Positions 33,422 to 45,487 of a stretch of DNA of 64,000 nt are shown here, in pieces. Each line of letters begins with the position of its first letter. Positions within the stretch are counted from its first letter, which is position 1. The notes below the pieces were generated by a model. It had not been told where the DNA came from, searched no databases, and worked only from the letters and a program-made list of their open reading frames with translations. A program made the translations under genes and the position numbers. The stretch is from Copromyces sp. CBS 386.78 (lineage: Eukaryota > Ascomycota > Sordariomycetes > Sordariales > Sordariaceae). The DNA lies in contig MU839125.1 in assembly GCA_030685235.1 (NCBI GenBank), forward strand, positions 124,001-188,000. The letters run 5' to 3'.

Positions 33422-35699
33422 CCGGTTATTCTCACTCAATTTAATTTTACTCGAACAAATTTAGCGGTCTTACATAACTATTTAATACTATCTAACGGGT
33501 CTACACTTCCCAATCTAAATATATAAGCGAAGTACCGTACAATTAAACGAAATTAATAGCCCCTACTAATTACTATAACTAATCCTAGTAGCCGTATTCC
33601 CCATACTAATAATCTTATAAAATTTCGCTTAACCTCCCTACCCTACTCCTCCTTCTTACAACCATTTTTTACAATTTTAATTTGTACCCTTACATCGCTA
33701 AAATTACTAAATTAAATAAATAATACTACAATACTAAATTATCGATCGTAATATAATCTAATATTAAAAAAGCAAACTTTAAACCTAAGCTCACCACTAT
33801 AAAAATTCCTAAAATCCTTAAAATTTTCATAGTTAAAACCCGACTAACCTTAAAATAAATTTTATTTTAAATTATCACTAATTATTACTACCCTAACTAT
33901 ATTTTATCGTATAATTTCCCTCCCTACCCCTCTAACTACTTAAACCCTTCAATTCTATAAAATATTACTAAATTCTTTTTATTTATTTTCTTCGTCTTCT
34001 TTTACTAATATATCTTTCTCCTTTACTATTAATTCGGACGACGAACCCCGCTAATTTTATAATAGCGTTACTACCCAATTAAAACCTAGTCCTAAAATTA
34101 AACCCCTCTATTAATAATATTATAATAAAGTTTATAATTATTTACCTCCTAAAAAAAAGGTTAAACGTACTTATAACCACAAAATAAAAATTCTTATACT
34201 AAATTACCTTTTTTATTATTTTATTAATAAAAACGATACCCCCGGATATAAACCCTACTCCTAAAAGCTTTTCGATCCCGAATTCGATATTATTGTAAAC
34301 GGGGAAGAATAGGTACCCCCCCCGGGCAAACGCCGGCCCTTCTATTAAAAAGCCGTAGCCTACTTCAAAATTCTATATATAACTATTTAATATTAGTAAG
34401 TATATAAAAATGAAATTATTTATAGTACGCCGTTTCCTTTCCGACCGAAATAATTAAATATTAAAATGAAAATTTTCGTTAACTTTTTTAATAAATGAAA
34501 ATTAAATAAAATCGTACGCTTTAATTAATTTAAACTAGCGGCCTAGAAAAGCTTTTATTAATTAATTAAGCGCTTAGAAACGGACTTCTTATTTTCAACC
34601 GGTTAATTTAAGGGGTTTATATATTATTATAATATTTCTCTTCGTCGAATAATACGGCAATCTTCAAAAATACTAAATAATTATTTTCGTTTAATAACTA
34701 ATTTCCTTAAATTTATTCGATGAAATACTAATAAATTTATAACTATAAATATTAACCGTCTAATTTATAGCCCGCTTATACCCCGTAAAGTAAATATAGT
34801 ATTTTTATATTAATTCTATTATTATTATTATCTTTATTATTAACTAACTTTTTCTTTTCAGGTAATAGGTTAATAAGCAATTTATTATTAATTTCGACGA
34901 AACCCTTATACTTTTCGAATTTATTGAAGGTACTATATATAATATAAAAAGTAATAATACCGTTACTAGTAAGACCGATAAAAGTAGATAGAGTAAGTAA
35001 TAAACTACCCTTATTTTATATATTTTTATAAATAGGGTTTAGTAGTTAAAACCTAAATTCATTTTAAAAGTATTAATTAATACCTATAAAAGAAGGATTA
35101 TATAAAGTATATTAAATATTTCTTTTATTTTTTATCTTTTTCTTTATTATCTTTCTTTCTTTCTTTCTTTCCTTCCCCCCCTTATATTATACTTCTAAAC
35201 TGTAAATCGTATATAAGTCCTATACTAAACCGAAGTCGTATTATTTTACTACCCGCGAGTAAATAAATAAAACCCGAATTAAAGAGGGTAAATTAATATA
35301 ATACTATACGTATATAAAAGTTTTTACCTTTTTTCTTTTCTTTTTCTTTTACTTTATTACACTTTTAAATTATAAATCGTATATAAATCCTAAACCGAAT
35401 ATTAATACTGTATTATTTACTACCCGCGGGCAAATAGGTAATCTAAATTAAAGCGGGTAGATTAACGCAATACTATATATATATATAAGAAAAAAAAAAA
35501 AAAAAAAAAAGTAGAAGTCGGGAGAAGTTAAAACTTTTACCTTTTATCTTTCCCGAATTCTTTTTATCTTTCCCAAATTCTTTTTTTCTTTCTTAAGTAT
35601 ATTTTCTTTTTCTTTAAACTTATTTTCCTTTTTTCCCTAATACCTTTTCGTTTACCTAAATAAAATTAATATATATTACTTAAATATTATAATCGAATT

Positions 35700-36510
35700 T
35701 AATGAAATAGTTTATAATAACGAAAAGTTAATAATTAAATAAATCTATAAAGAATTGAGTACAATTATTAGTATTAATAATAATAAGGTATTTTTAATTA
35801 TAAATACTGTTGGCTTCTATAAAATTAAAGATATATTTAATATTTTCGATAAATACGGTATTAATTGAATATTAATTCTTAATAGCTTTACCCCGCTATT
35901 ATAACCTTTCGATACCTATATTAACCGATTTATCAAGGCTTACTTTAGTAAAGTCTATAAAGAATATACTATAGAATAAAAGGCCCTTAATAAAAAAAAT
36001 ATCAGTAAATAAACCCTATTAAAAAAAAGGGTTATATTTATATACTTTATTATACGGGCTATTAATTGGTTGAATGAAAAGAATCCTAATTTAGTAATTA
36101 AATCTTTTATTAATTATAATCTTTCTATCTACCCTAATAATTTAGAAAATTAGAAAATTAGGATAAAAGGTATTAATTAGAGGGAGATTGACTTTTTTAG
36201 GTTTAAAAATACTAATAATAATAAGGTTATTACTAATTATTTCGAACCGGAATTATTATAAAAGGCCGCCATTAACGAATTAAGTATACGTTATAATAAC
36301 TATATTGTTACTACGTTAAAAGCCTTCTATAAAAAACGATGGATTCTAGGGTTTAGTAAATTAAAAAGGATTAAATTAATTACTAAACTATAGATAGTTA
36401 ACGATAAAACTCTTATTACGGCCGAAATAGGGATCGACGATGAAGAGGTTAATATTAATATTAAATTCGAGATAGAGGGGGATAGAAATTCAACGGCGCT
36501 ATTTTAATTA
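35700..36510 (+). pseudogene. pogo/Fot1-like transposase relic
   Basis: The plus-strand frame runs with TAA/TAG stops through the LLxPxD motif near 35905, then a basic stretch (KALNKKNISK) and an acidic end near 36480 (EDEEVNINIKFEIEGD after removal of stops). The N-terminal DNA-binding part could not be located. Limits are approximate. Confidence 0.6.
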
Positions 36511-37038
36511 GTTTAGTATTATTATTAATATTAATCCTTTTTAAAGCTCGTCGTTTTTACTATCGTTATTATATAAAAAAATTTCAATACCCCTTTTCTA
36601 CTCCGGCCTAAGTTCCGTCTTTACCGGCTTAAACTCTAGTTTTACCGGCCTAAACTCCGGCTTTACCGGCCTAAATTCCGGTTTTACCGGCCTAAGCTCC
36701 GGCTTCCCCGGCTTAAATTTATTATTTTTAATAATAATTACTTCGTTTACCTATATAAAGGCAACCCCTTCTTACTATTCTCTTTTAATACCCTACTAAT
36801 CGTATTATTGTTACCGCCTTCCTTTCAATTTAATAAAGTATTTAATTAAATAGTTTTTATCTAATATATACTTTTTAACTATTTTCCTATACCGCTCTCT
36901 AACCTAGCCGAAATACTAGCCGTTTTTTTCTAGGGAGAGGCTAATAACGTATATAAAATTATAGGAGGAGGGGGTATAATAAACGACGTTATATTCATTA
37001 TTCATAGTAAAAACTCTAATATCCTCGAAATCTTTCAT
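36490..37038 (-). pseudogene. Opposite-strand second coding relic in the pogo-like element
   Basis: From an ATG at 37038 about 40 codons are open (starting MKDFEDIRVFTMNNEYNVV), then the same frame continues to about 36490 with only TAA/TAG stops. It includes a basic helix-like stretch (VRERYRKIVKKYILDKN) and five to six copies of a seven-residue unit close to PEFRPVK. It converges on the transposase relic. No family was recognised. A chance frame is possible, because RIPed DNA rarely has TGA, but the long open start and the 21-bp period argue for coding. Confidence 0.4.
36601..36717. repeat. 21-bp minisatellite, 5-6 units
   Basis: Tandem units close to TTTACCGGCCTAAACTCCGG(C), diverged by a few bases. 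It is markedly more GC-rich than its surroundings. The period is a multiple of three and gives a heptapeptide repeat in any frame. Confidence 0.9.
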
Positions 37039-37431
37039 TACGTTTATAAACTGAAATTAAATCTAATTAATAATATAGATTATATAGGGTTTTATATATA
37101 AACGATATCGATAGGCCTAAGGTTAATACGAATTATAGTTATAAGAGGGACAGTTTATAAATATCGTCGTTTTTATAGTTAGTATTAATATTAGTATTAA
37201 TAAAAAGAAGGATAAAGATGTAAAATAAATAGGAATTAAGGGTATGGCGGTTACTAGAACCCCCTCTTTTACTAAGCCAGTATACCCCTTATTCGGCCAC
37301 GTTTACGTATCCACTTTCTAGCGCCTAGAGGTTACAGCGGTGTGCAGATCGCTTGCAGCTGGGCGCCCGCTTTACTATATAAGGCCTAGTTTGGAAACGA
37401 GTAAAATCAAATTGAGTGAGAATAACCGGTA

Positions 37432-40400
37432 CACCCACTTCCGGGTGCCCGTCACGAAGACAACTCCTCCATCAACCCATCACTGAGAGAAGCATGTTTA
37501 CAAATCTTCAGGATGAAGTCGTATTTCGAAGTTCTGGATTTCAAAGCCGGTCACATGGTCAGCAATGATGGACAGTAGGTAAGTAGTCTCGGCCTTCTTG
37601 AACAAAAAGAGGGAACTCGGAAGATCACGATATAGCCGCCCGGATGTCAACAGCCAAGCGGTCTCGAATCACTGGTAATCAAGAACCAGAACCTCACCGC
37701 TCTGGACCATATCATGGCTTGCATGGACGACGGCTACCACACCATACAGGAGTGTACATATGTTGTGGAGTGAAGAGGACGACGAAGGAGAGAAATGGAA
37801 ATGTTGAAAGAGTGGGACACCTGTGGCAAACTGTGTTTATCTTCCACCCAATCACAGCCTTTCATCGCATCTCTATCGTTCCCACCCTCACAACCCACAA
37901 AGATGCCGTCCTCTTTTCCCTCGCGACTTCGCGAGGCCCTGGTCGGTAGGCTGCTCCCGGACACCCCAAATTGTCACGCGAAGGGAACATTGCGTCAGAC
38001 GCTAAGACGGGCGCGCAATTTCCTCCACGTTGACATGTTTTGTTAGGGTTCGCATTTCTGATATATTATTTGCAGCCCCCAATTCTCGCTTTTGCCGCTC
38101 CTTATATTTCCCATCCAAATCCAACGCACCCTTCCGTCTGTCCGCGCTTGTTCGTTTCGACCTGCCAGGTCAGGATGAGTTGGATCCACGGTGCGCCCAA
38201 AGACACCTCGACAAAGCAGCCAACCAACATCCAGTGCTTCACAAAGTATACACTTTGATAGTACGCTGCAGCACGTCTCATGTATTCAATTAGCGATCGT
38301 CAGAAGCATTCCCTTTTGTGTTCGATCGGTCGATTTCACCGTGCCCTATTCCGGGAGCGCAGACGTCCATTGTCAGCTTTCCAGCGAGAGGAACAGGGGT
38401 GGCACTGGTTTCGTCCGACTTCATTGACACCAATGACGTAACGGTGGGCGGGACAGAATGATGATGGAATTGGTGGTCTTGGAAAAGTGGTGAGGTCTTC
38501 TCATCCGGCAGAATTCGCACCGTATTGGAAGGTTCCCAATTCTCATTGCATCTGTGCAACTGCAACAAGCCAACAACCTGAACAACAACAACTGGCCCAG
38601 GCCAGCTGCCAGTTGCCGTGGTTCCCGTTTTGTCTCCTCTCGCCTTTGCCCATTCGCCAGGCTAGAATGGGAAGATCAACAGATCCGTCGCGCGGCTCTG
38701 GGAAAATATCAAATGTTACCACAAAAAGTGGACTCGCGTGCTCCATCCAGTGTCAACCAAAGGCCCGCAGTTGTTATCGGATTCTGGCGCGGTCATCGGG
38801 AAACTTCGCGCCCAGGCCCTGCGTTTTTCATACGCCGCAAGCTCTGTGGTATAGTCTTCATTCTCATTCCGTTTACGTTTGGATCAAGCTGGGCTTTCAA
38901 CTTGAGTTGGGGGGCATGAAACGTGTGTTGTCCTCGACGTCTGCCAGTTGAGCCAGTAGCCTGGCCGTCAACCCCTTTTTTCCTTTTTTTTTTCCCTTCC
39001 CCTACTCTGACTTTCGTGTACCCCCTGGCTAGACCCCCGGTGCCCCTATGACGCACTGGACTTGCATTGAAATTGGGCCTGCACGCTGCACTGCATGGAC
39101 GCACCAAGGGGCGCCACTTGTCCCGCGCGACCGTGACTTCGGTTTGAAGCGAAAGGCTTCATTCACCCGCTCTCATTGGCTTCTTCTCTTCACTTGTTTC
39201 CCGTTCAGTCTCCAGCAGGCCAGCACAGGCACAAAACCGCAGACCCAAGACCCAACGCTCTAGGAATTGAACACAAAAGACACCCATCCACGTTTTCTTG
39301 ACAGATCTTGACTCTCGCTTTACCGCGCCGGTTACTGAACGAACCTGTTCTCGAACAATTGGTCATCCATCATGGCGTCTGCTTGGTAATTGACCGAGAA
39401 ATCTGCATCCCGCACCGTGGCGTCTTCTTACGGCTCAACGATGAGGGATTGGCTAACAAGCCATTGAAAATTACGGGTCCGGGGTATAGCGCGTTTCGGC
39501 CTTTCGAGCACGGTGGACAACTTCGAGAACAGTACGACAAGTACGCCGGACCGGTACTGATAATTCCGACCATAGACAACCGCTGGAATAATCCCCGGGC
39601 GAATCAGCTTCCCTTTTCGAACTTTTCTCTGATGGCACCTCACTTTGCAACCACAACCGCACAGTAGGGAGAAGAGAAAACAACATGATGAAAAATGGGA
39701 GAATTGACTTCTTTGGGCATGAGTCTCCGATGCCGAGTCCCTTTTTGCTGGTCACGGTAGTCATGGGAAATATGGATGTCAACACAGCACGAGAAAAACA
39801 CTTCATCTTATCATCTTCCAGCCTTCAGCTTGGCCCGCTCGAGCGTCAAGGACCAGTGAAGAGCAATCGGCCACCTTGCTTAGTTCGGTCCGCGCCAACC
39901 TCGCTTTCGTCAAGAGCTCCAGAGCACCCGGCTTTCGCCCTGATTGGATGGTTCCGGATGCAGCGCTTGGAGGAGGTGTCACCGTGTCGCCCTCCGGCGG
40001 TGCGGGGATGGCCGCGCCGCTGGAGACGGAGGCCGGCTCCCCGATGTTGGCACACCTCTCCCCGCTCCTCCCCCTTCAGCGGTCCGGCACCTGACCAAGG
40101 CCGGCGTACCGTGTGATGAAGTCACCGACCGATAGAGGAGGGGAAAGGTAAAAGGGTGGGGGGCAAGTCCGGCCGCACAAACAATAGTGCTCTGCAAGTG
40201 CTGTTGGACGCTGTCGATCTCGCCATTTTCCCTCGGCTTCTCTTTCATTCTCACCGAACCGCAAGGCTATTCTGCAACACAAATGTTGGAAGCCTATCAT
40301 GAGCTCACTGTTGCGTTGCAGAGATTCTTGACTTCATGGTGTTGATGCCAAATGATGTCGTTACTGACCAGAACAGAGGAAGAAGCATTACATGGATTCT

Positions 40401-40592
40401 GTCATTGATTGTTAGCGACGTCTATAAGCGACACACCTTAGAAGTGCTTGCTAATAGCCGTCCCAATGAATGATAGCACGCGAAATAGCGGCAAGTCCCT
40501 GTGGGGGTCACAAGCCCTTCGTTCGAAGCCAATCTGCGGCGCATCATGGTCGAAGTCAAACTTTGCTAGGACTGACCTCGGATACGAGTTTA
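37432..40592. other. 3.2-kb balanced-composition region without a supported gene
   Basis: It lies between the pogo-like and hAT elements. It has pyrimidine-rich promoter-like DNA at 38940-39020. An ATG at 39372 in good context (CATCATGGCG) is followed by a GTAATT donor, and a later GCTAAC and TATAG could splice into an open frame ending at 39667. A GC3-rich open frame lies at 39876-40094. A minus-strand coding-like piece lies near 37660-37480 beside the pogo-like element. None is recognisable; any gene here is broken or novel. Confidence 0.4.
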
Positions 40593-40600
40593 CCGGAGAT

Positions 40601-43600
40601 CAGGACCGGCAATAAGTCAAATCTCTCAAATATAAACCCTCTCAAATCCACCTCCAGAAGGGGGCAAATCCAGGGTTGAGATTTGCTTGCAAATCCAAAT
40701 CTGGGGTTCCCGGATTTGATTTTGCAAGCAAATATAACAGATTTGTCAGAATCATTGAAATCTGGTCATTTTTGCCGTGTAAATCCCTGTTTTGAATGCT
40801 AAAATCTACTAATAAGGTTCGATTAGGCTTTGGGAAATAATTGTAGATCGGGGAAAATAGGAGTCGGTTTTAGGGTTGCCCTATAATTTCGAGCGGGTAA
40901 TTTTCGTGCGTAAAAATGTAATATATCGTTTTTGAATACCTTTGCCAATAAATCCCAGTTAATAATAATACTAGTAAAATAATTTAATAATATATATACC
41001 TTTATTAATAATTTACGTAGCGATACTATAGTTTGTACTCTTTCTAATTCTTAATCTTTATAAAGTAATACTTCTATCAATAATTTTATAAAGCTTAGTT
41101 AGTAATGAGTGGTTACCTTTGCGTTTAATACTTTCTGCGCTACTTGTAAAACTACGTTTAAAGAATAAGTATAGAAATTCTTCGTTATCGATATTAAGAT
41201 TCTCCTTTATAGTATTAATAATTTTTTTACTATACGGTTAAAGAATGTATATTACGTATTCGAAAGATAAATATATATTAAGAAGGAAAAGAGTTTGTAG
41301 ATTTCTCTTTATAAGTATTATTTTATTGAAGTATAGGGTAATGAGGAGGTTGATATTATATAGTATTATAAATATTATTTTACGATCTTTAGTAGTATAT
41401 ATTATACCGGGGTTGTTGTTATTATATAATTTTATAGTCGTTTATTAATAAATTGAATAATAATAAGTATTGCTATTTCCTCCCTTAATAAATATTTGTA
41501 TCAGAAGTATAAGAAATTACCGCCGTTAATTACCGATGAATTTAATACGAAGCGCCTACGATTTATCGTTAATTAATTCGTTAAGAGTGCTTTTAAATAA
41601 TCGATTTTAAAGCCTATCATAGATAATTTTAAGGAATTATTTTTCGATTGGATTATTGACGCCGATATATTATTTAGTGTAATTGAGGCGCTAGAGTTTA
41701 AAAATTTAATATTATTAATATTCCGGTAATTAACGATTGAATTATTATTATTAAGCCGGAATATAATTAAGGTATAGGTGAAGGATAGGTATAATATTTA
41801 TTTTAATATATTAAGATAGAAGTTTACGAAGTCCCTATATAAGAAATACTTTTCTTTCGACCTTTAGACTTCCCTTAATTAATAGTCCTTCCTTAGTTTT
41901 ATCGTTTATTATATTGGCGTTAATTAGAAACTATATTTTTAATTTTTAGGTTTTTACTATATAATAGGTAGCTATAGCGGGGAGAATGTTACTCCTTTTA
42001 TTAATTGTTATTTAAATTTATATAGATTAATTGCCGATAATATTAGTTAATTTTAGTTAAATAATATGTAAATTAACGACGTATATATAAATTACGTATT
42101 TAAGGGATTAATTAACCTTCTTTTCGAAGAGTATAATTTTAAGACGAAAAATTTACAGGTCTGCTACTTTAGTTATATTTTCAATTTAGCGGTAAAGGCG
42201 GTAATTCAAAGTAATAGGAAAGATGCGCCGCGGTATTTATTTAAGTTCTTAGAGTTAAATTTATAAAAGGAGGAGGATTTGCTGGCGAAATAGCGGAAGA
42301 TTAGCCCGCTAGGTAAATTTTATAATATTTATTATTTTATCCGCCGATTACCTTAATATTATAAGAGGTTTGCCCGCTTTATTAAAATAGAGACGAGAAT
42401 TAAAAAAGAGCGGGTATACGAGAGAGGAGTTGTAGCGAAGGTAATAATTATTGTTAAATATATTTTTTTAATTGCGGGTGAAATTCTTTTAAATTTAGCG
42501 GTTAGTATTATTTTTAATAATATAATACAATAGAATTCGGATTATATAATAATCGAAAGAGGGATTAAATTACGTAGTACGATCGATATATATTCGTTAG
42601 AAGCTTATAATTATCGAGATGCTATTAAGCGATTATTAATAAATAATAAATTTAACGAAGATAATTAGGCGACTTTTATTTAGTTAATAGATATTTTGAA
42701 ATATTTTAATTTTTTAAATAAAGTATTTAAAATAAAGTAACTCTTCTTTATAAAGGTATTACCGTTATTTTATTAGTTAATTGTACGGTTAAAGGGTAAA
42801 TAATTATAATATTCGATTATTTTTATATTTAATTAATTTATTAGCCTTAATATTATACTTTTCTACTTAGCGCTATTACTCCCCTCTCCCGCTACCTAAC
42901 CTCCCTAATAATTATAACGACCTTAGTGTAATATACTTTTACTATAGAGATTTTAAAACGATATAGTCGAATTATTTAATGGGATATAGTAATAAAATTA
43001 AGTAGCAGTACTAACTACGCCTACTCTATCCTTAAACGAATAAGAAAACGAAGTCCCAGCGCGCCCGCGAAAAGAGGAAGGGGGGGAGGAAGAGCCGTTA
43101 CCCTTCTTTATTAATAACGGTACCGCTTTAATTAATATTAGTATTAATTATATAATTTATAAGTTTAAGAAGTATAGGGAGTTAATGGAGGAGACCCTAA
43201 TATATTAATTTACTTTAATCTTATATTTTAGCTATCGTATTCGCTAATTAGATTTTAACTTTATTGTAGATAAAAGAGATAGTATTATTATATAGTTTCG
43301 TCAATTTTAGATAAGGCGATATATTAATAACCTAATTAAGTAGGTATTGCCGCCGTAATTAAAACCCTTTCGCCTTATCCCCCCTAAACCTAAATTTAGT
43401 TAGTTAGCGGATAATAATTACTATATTAAATTTATACTTACCCCCTCCCCTCTAAAGGACAACGAAATTATACCATAGATTAATAATTAGTTAGAAGAGG
43501 GTATTATAAATATTTTAAAATAGTAGAATAATTATAGGAAGGAATTCCCGACGCTATTACGTATAGTATTTAATATCCTCTCTATCCTAACGGAATCTAA

Positions 43601-43978
43601 TAAATACGAGCGTGCTTTCAATACGGTTAAATAAACGGTAGACTCGCAATATAGCTTCGACTATAAGATCGTCGATATATTTTAACGGTTGAAAAATTAG
43701 ACGAAGATAGGCCTCTAATACGATATTATTATATATAATTACGAGAAGGAGGGCCCTACCCCTAATTCTAACGTTAAAGACGACGATTTTAATATATAAA
43801 ATATAGGGGTTGAAGGGGGCCGGTGCCTAGAATAATTAAATAATCCGTAGATTTAACGACTTAAATCCGCAAATCTAAACTAGATTTCCCCACTTTTCAA
43901 TCAAATCCAGTAATTTTAGCTCAAATCAAATCCAAATCTGGGGTCAGATTTGATTTGTTTGACTTGTTGCCGGTCCTG
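40601..43978 (+). mobile_element. RIP-degraded hAT transposon with perfect 8-bp target duplication
   Basis: 3,378 bp flanked by CCGGAGAT at 40593-40600 and 43979-43986. The ends are CAGGACCGGCAA...TTGCCGGTCCTG, about 19-20 bp imperfect TIRs. An 8-bp duplication and CA...TG-type ends are hAT hallmarks. The interior is RIPed. On the plus strand near 43541-43710 the hAT C-terminal dimerisation domain is legible (EFPTLLRxxFxILSI...ES..YERAF.TV). Both ends carry many AAATC/GATTT motifs that are much less mutated than the interior. Confidence 0.93.
41400..43710 (+). pseudogene. hAT transposase relic
   Basis: The transposase frame is broken throughout by TAA/TAG. The most legible part is the dimerisation domain at 43541-43710, with the ERAFS-like motif near 43605-43630. 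An N-terminal BED-type finger could not be placed. The start coordinate is a rough limit. Confidence 0.65.
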
Positions 43979-43986
43979 CCGGAGAT

Positions 43987-44254
43987 GCTAGGAGCTAAAC
44001 ATAGAAACATATCATTAAGACAGACAGCCAACTAGCAGAGCCGCCCACTCAGCAAGGACACCAACCGAGTGAATCGTTTACAGTCAAAATGTGAACAAAG
44101 GATGCTGGCGTCAATGAGAAGATGGAGAGACAGCTTCCTCACCACCCATGAACGGATCTCTTTCAACTCAGTGTCTGATCATATCGACTAATAACACAAC
44201 GGGCAGTATTCACGAGATTCTAGATATCCGGCTCCAAGCACTTAGGCCGAAACT
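43987..44254. other. 3' flank of the GST-like gene
   Basis: This short balanced stretch between the hAT insertion and the GST-like stop codon probably holds the gene's 3' UTR. The hAT element is therefore within 280 bp of the coding end. Confidence 0.4.
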
Positions 44255-45232
44255 TCACAAGCTGCTCGCAACCGCCTGCGACGATGGCTTCACCCGGAAC
44301 CCATGCCTAGGAGTATGCACCCTCACGCCCTTGTCATTTTCAATCACCACCTCCCTGGCATCCAAACTCACCAACCTGCCCACATCCCTATGAGCCTGCC
44401 CCGACCCGCTATCCGTCGGCCACACCTCCACCACCGTCCCCTTCTCCAAGCCGTGGAAGTGCACAATCGCCTCTGCGGCATCCACCTCCTTTTTCTCCGA
44501 GTCCTCATTCCACCCCGCACCCAGAATCATCTCCTGCGCCTTGTCGCCCTTGACCGTTGTGATCTGGCCATCCTTCTGAGGAGGCTTAGTAGTCTCCCCC
44601 ACAGCCTCCTGGAACCTCGCAACCCACTTCCACACCTTCGGGAACTTGTCCTCACTAAACTGCTCCTTCGGCAGCGCGCCCGGTAAGCTCTTAACCCAGT
44701 GCAGCACAAACACGGCTTCGATATCCGCCAGCCCCGGGGTTTTGGTATCCTTCAAGATCCACTCCCTTCCGTCGGCCAGCACCGTCGTCTCCAGCATCTG
44801 GCAGTAATCTCTCAGGTCCGCGAGCGCCTCGGGACCTAGCGCTGCCGTATCCTCTCTAGCAAACTTGGGAGGGGCGCCGCCGCCGCCGCCGGTAGCAAAC
44901 TCGGCGCGATCAGCGAGGAACTTGGGGTCGCGCAAAAGGGGATTGTCGAGAGAAAACAACAGCTGCGCGGCACGCGAGAAGAGACCGCCGTCGATGGAGT
45001 AGTGCGAGAGTAAAGTCTGGAGGGCGAGAGCGTCGGTTCCAGGGGCGGCGGAGAGTTTGGGTTGCGAAGAGGGAAGATCAAGATCTTCCAGCTTGGACAG
45101 GATCAGGCGCGTGTCGAGGTAGACGTCCCGCCCGATGGAGAGCAGCGGGATGCGCCGGTACTTGATGCCTAGGAGGGAGGAGAGGTCGGGGCGGGGAAGG
45201 ATCATTGGTTGGAGCTGTGTTTTGTGTTAGTG

Positions 45233-45273
<41 letters not shown>

Positions 45274-45487
45274 ATAAGGTGAGGTAGTAAAGAGGTGAGA
45301 GATGAGGCGAGGTAGGGGATTTCGGGAGTTACACCCGCGATGATGGGACAGATGGAATGGAACTTACACATTGGGTGTACGGAATGCCACGTAGGTGAAG
45401 ATACCAGATTATCCGTTTGGCATAGGGCGAGAACGGGTAGTGGTATAAGACGATGGGCGGCTGCGAACCGGAAGTTGACGACGACAT
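44255..45487 (-). CDS. Glutathione S-transferase-like protein, 2 exons
   Basis: Exons 45487-45368 (exactly 40 codons) and 45214-44255 give 359 residues. The 153-nt intron has GTAAGT, a CACTAAC branch and an ACACAG acceptor, and contains a TG repeat. Residues 10-90 look like a thioredoxin-fold GST N-domain: IVLYHYPFSPYAKRIIWYLHLRGIPY, with a Ser-Pro-Tyr motif at the usual active-site position, then RRIPLLSIGRDVYLDTRLI. The C-terminal part is helical and longer than standard GSTs, with a Gly run (GGGGGAPP) and an extra C-terminal domain of about 100 residues (VVEVWPTDSG...RDVGRLVSLDAREVVIE). This two-part form is common in filamentous fungi. Substrate is unknown. Confidence 0.85.
45234..45270. 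repeat. (TG)n microsatellite in the GST-like intron
   Basis: About 18 TG dinucleotides (CA on the transcript) between the 5' donor at 45367 and the branch point at about 45226-45232. It therefore sits directly upstream of the branch region. Confidence 0.95.

Larger units (their letters stand above)
33422..37429 (+). mobile_element. RIP-degraded Fot1/pogo-like (Tc1/mariner) TIR transposon, 4.0 kb
   Basis: TA dinucleotides flank both ends (33420-33421, 37430-37431). The TIRs are about 32 bp, starting CCGGTTATTCTCACTCAA, with one internal mismatch. On the plus strand near 35890-36000 a segment resembling S-x-T-x-PLLQPLD-x-x-x-x-xPLKAY is legible, the conserved C-terminal end of the pogo/Fot1 DDE domain. 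TA duplication agrees with Tc1/mariner. At 4 kb it is about twice the usual Fot1 size. A (CTTT)n run at about 35150-35175, an A20 run near 35490 and a 21-bp minisatellite lie inside. The right ~140 bp escaped most RIP. Confidence 0.78.
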
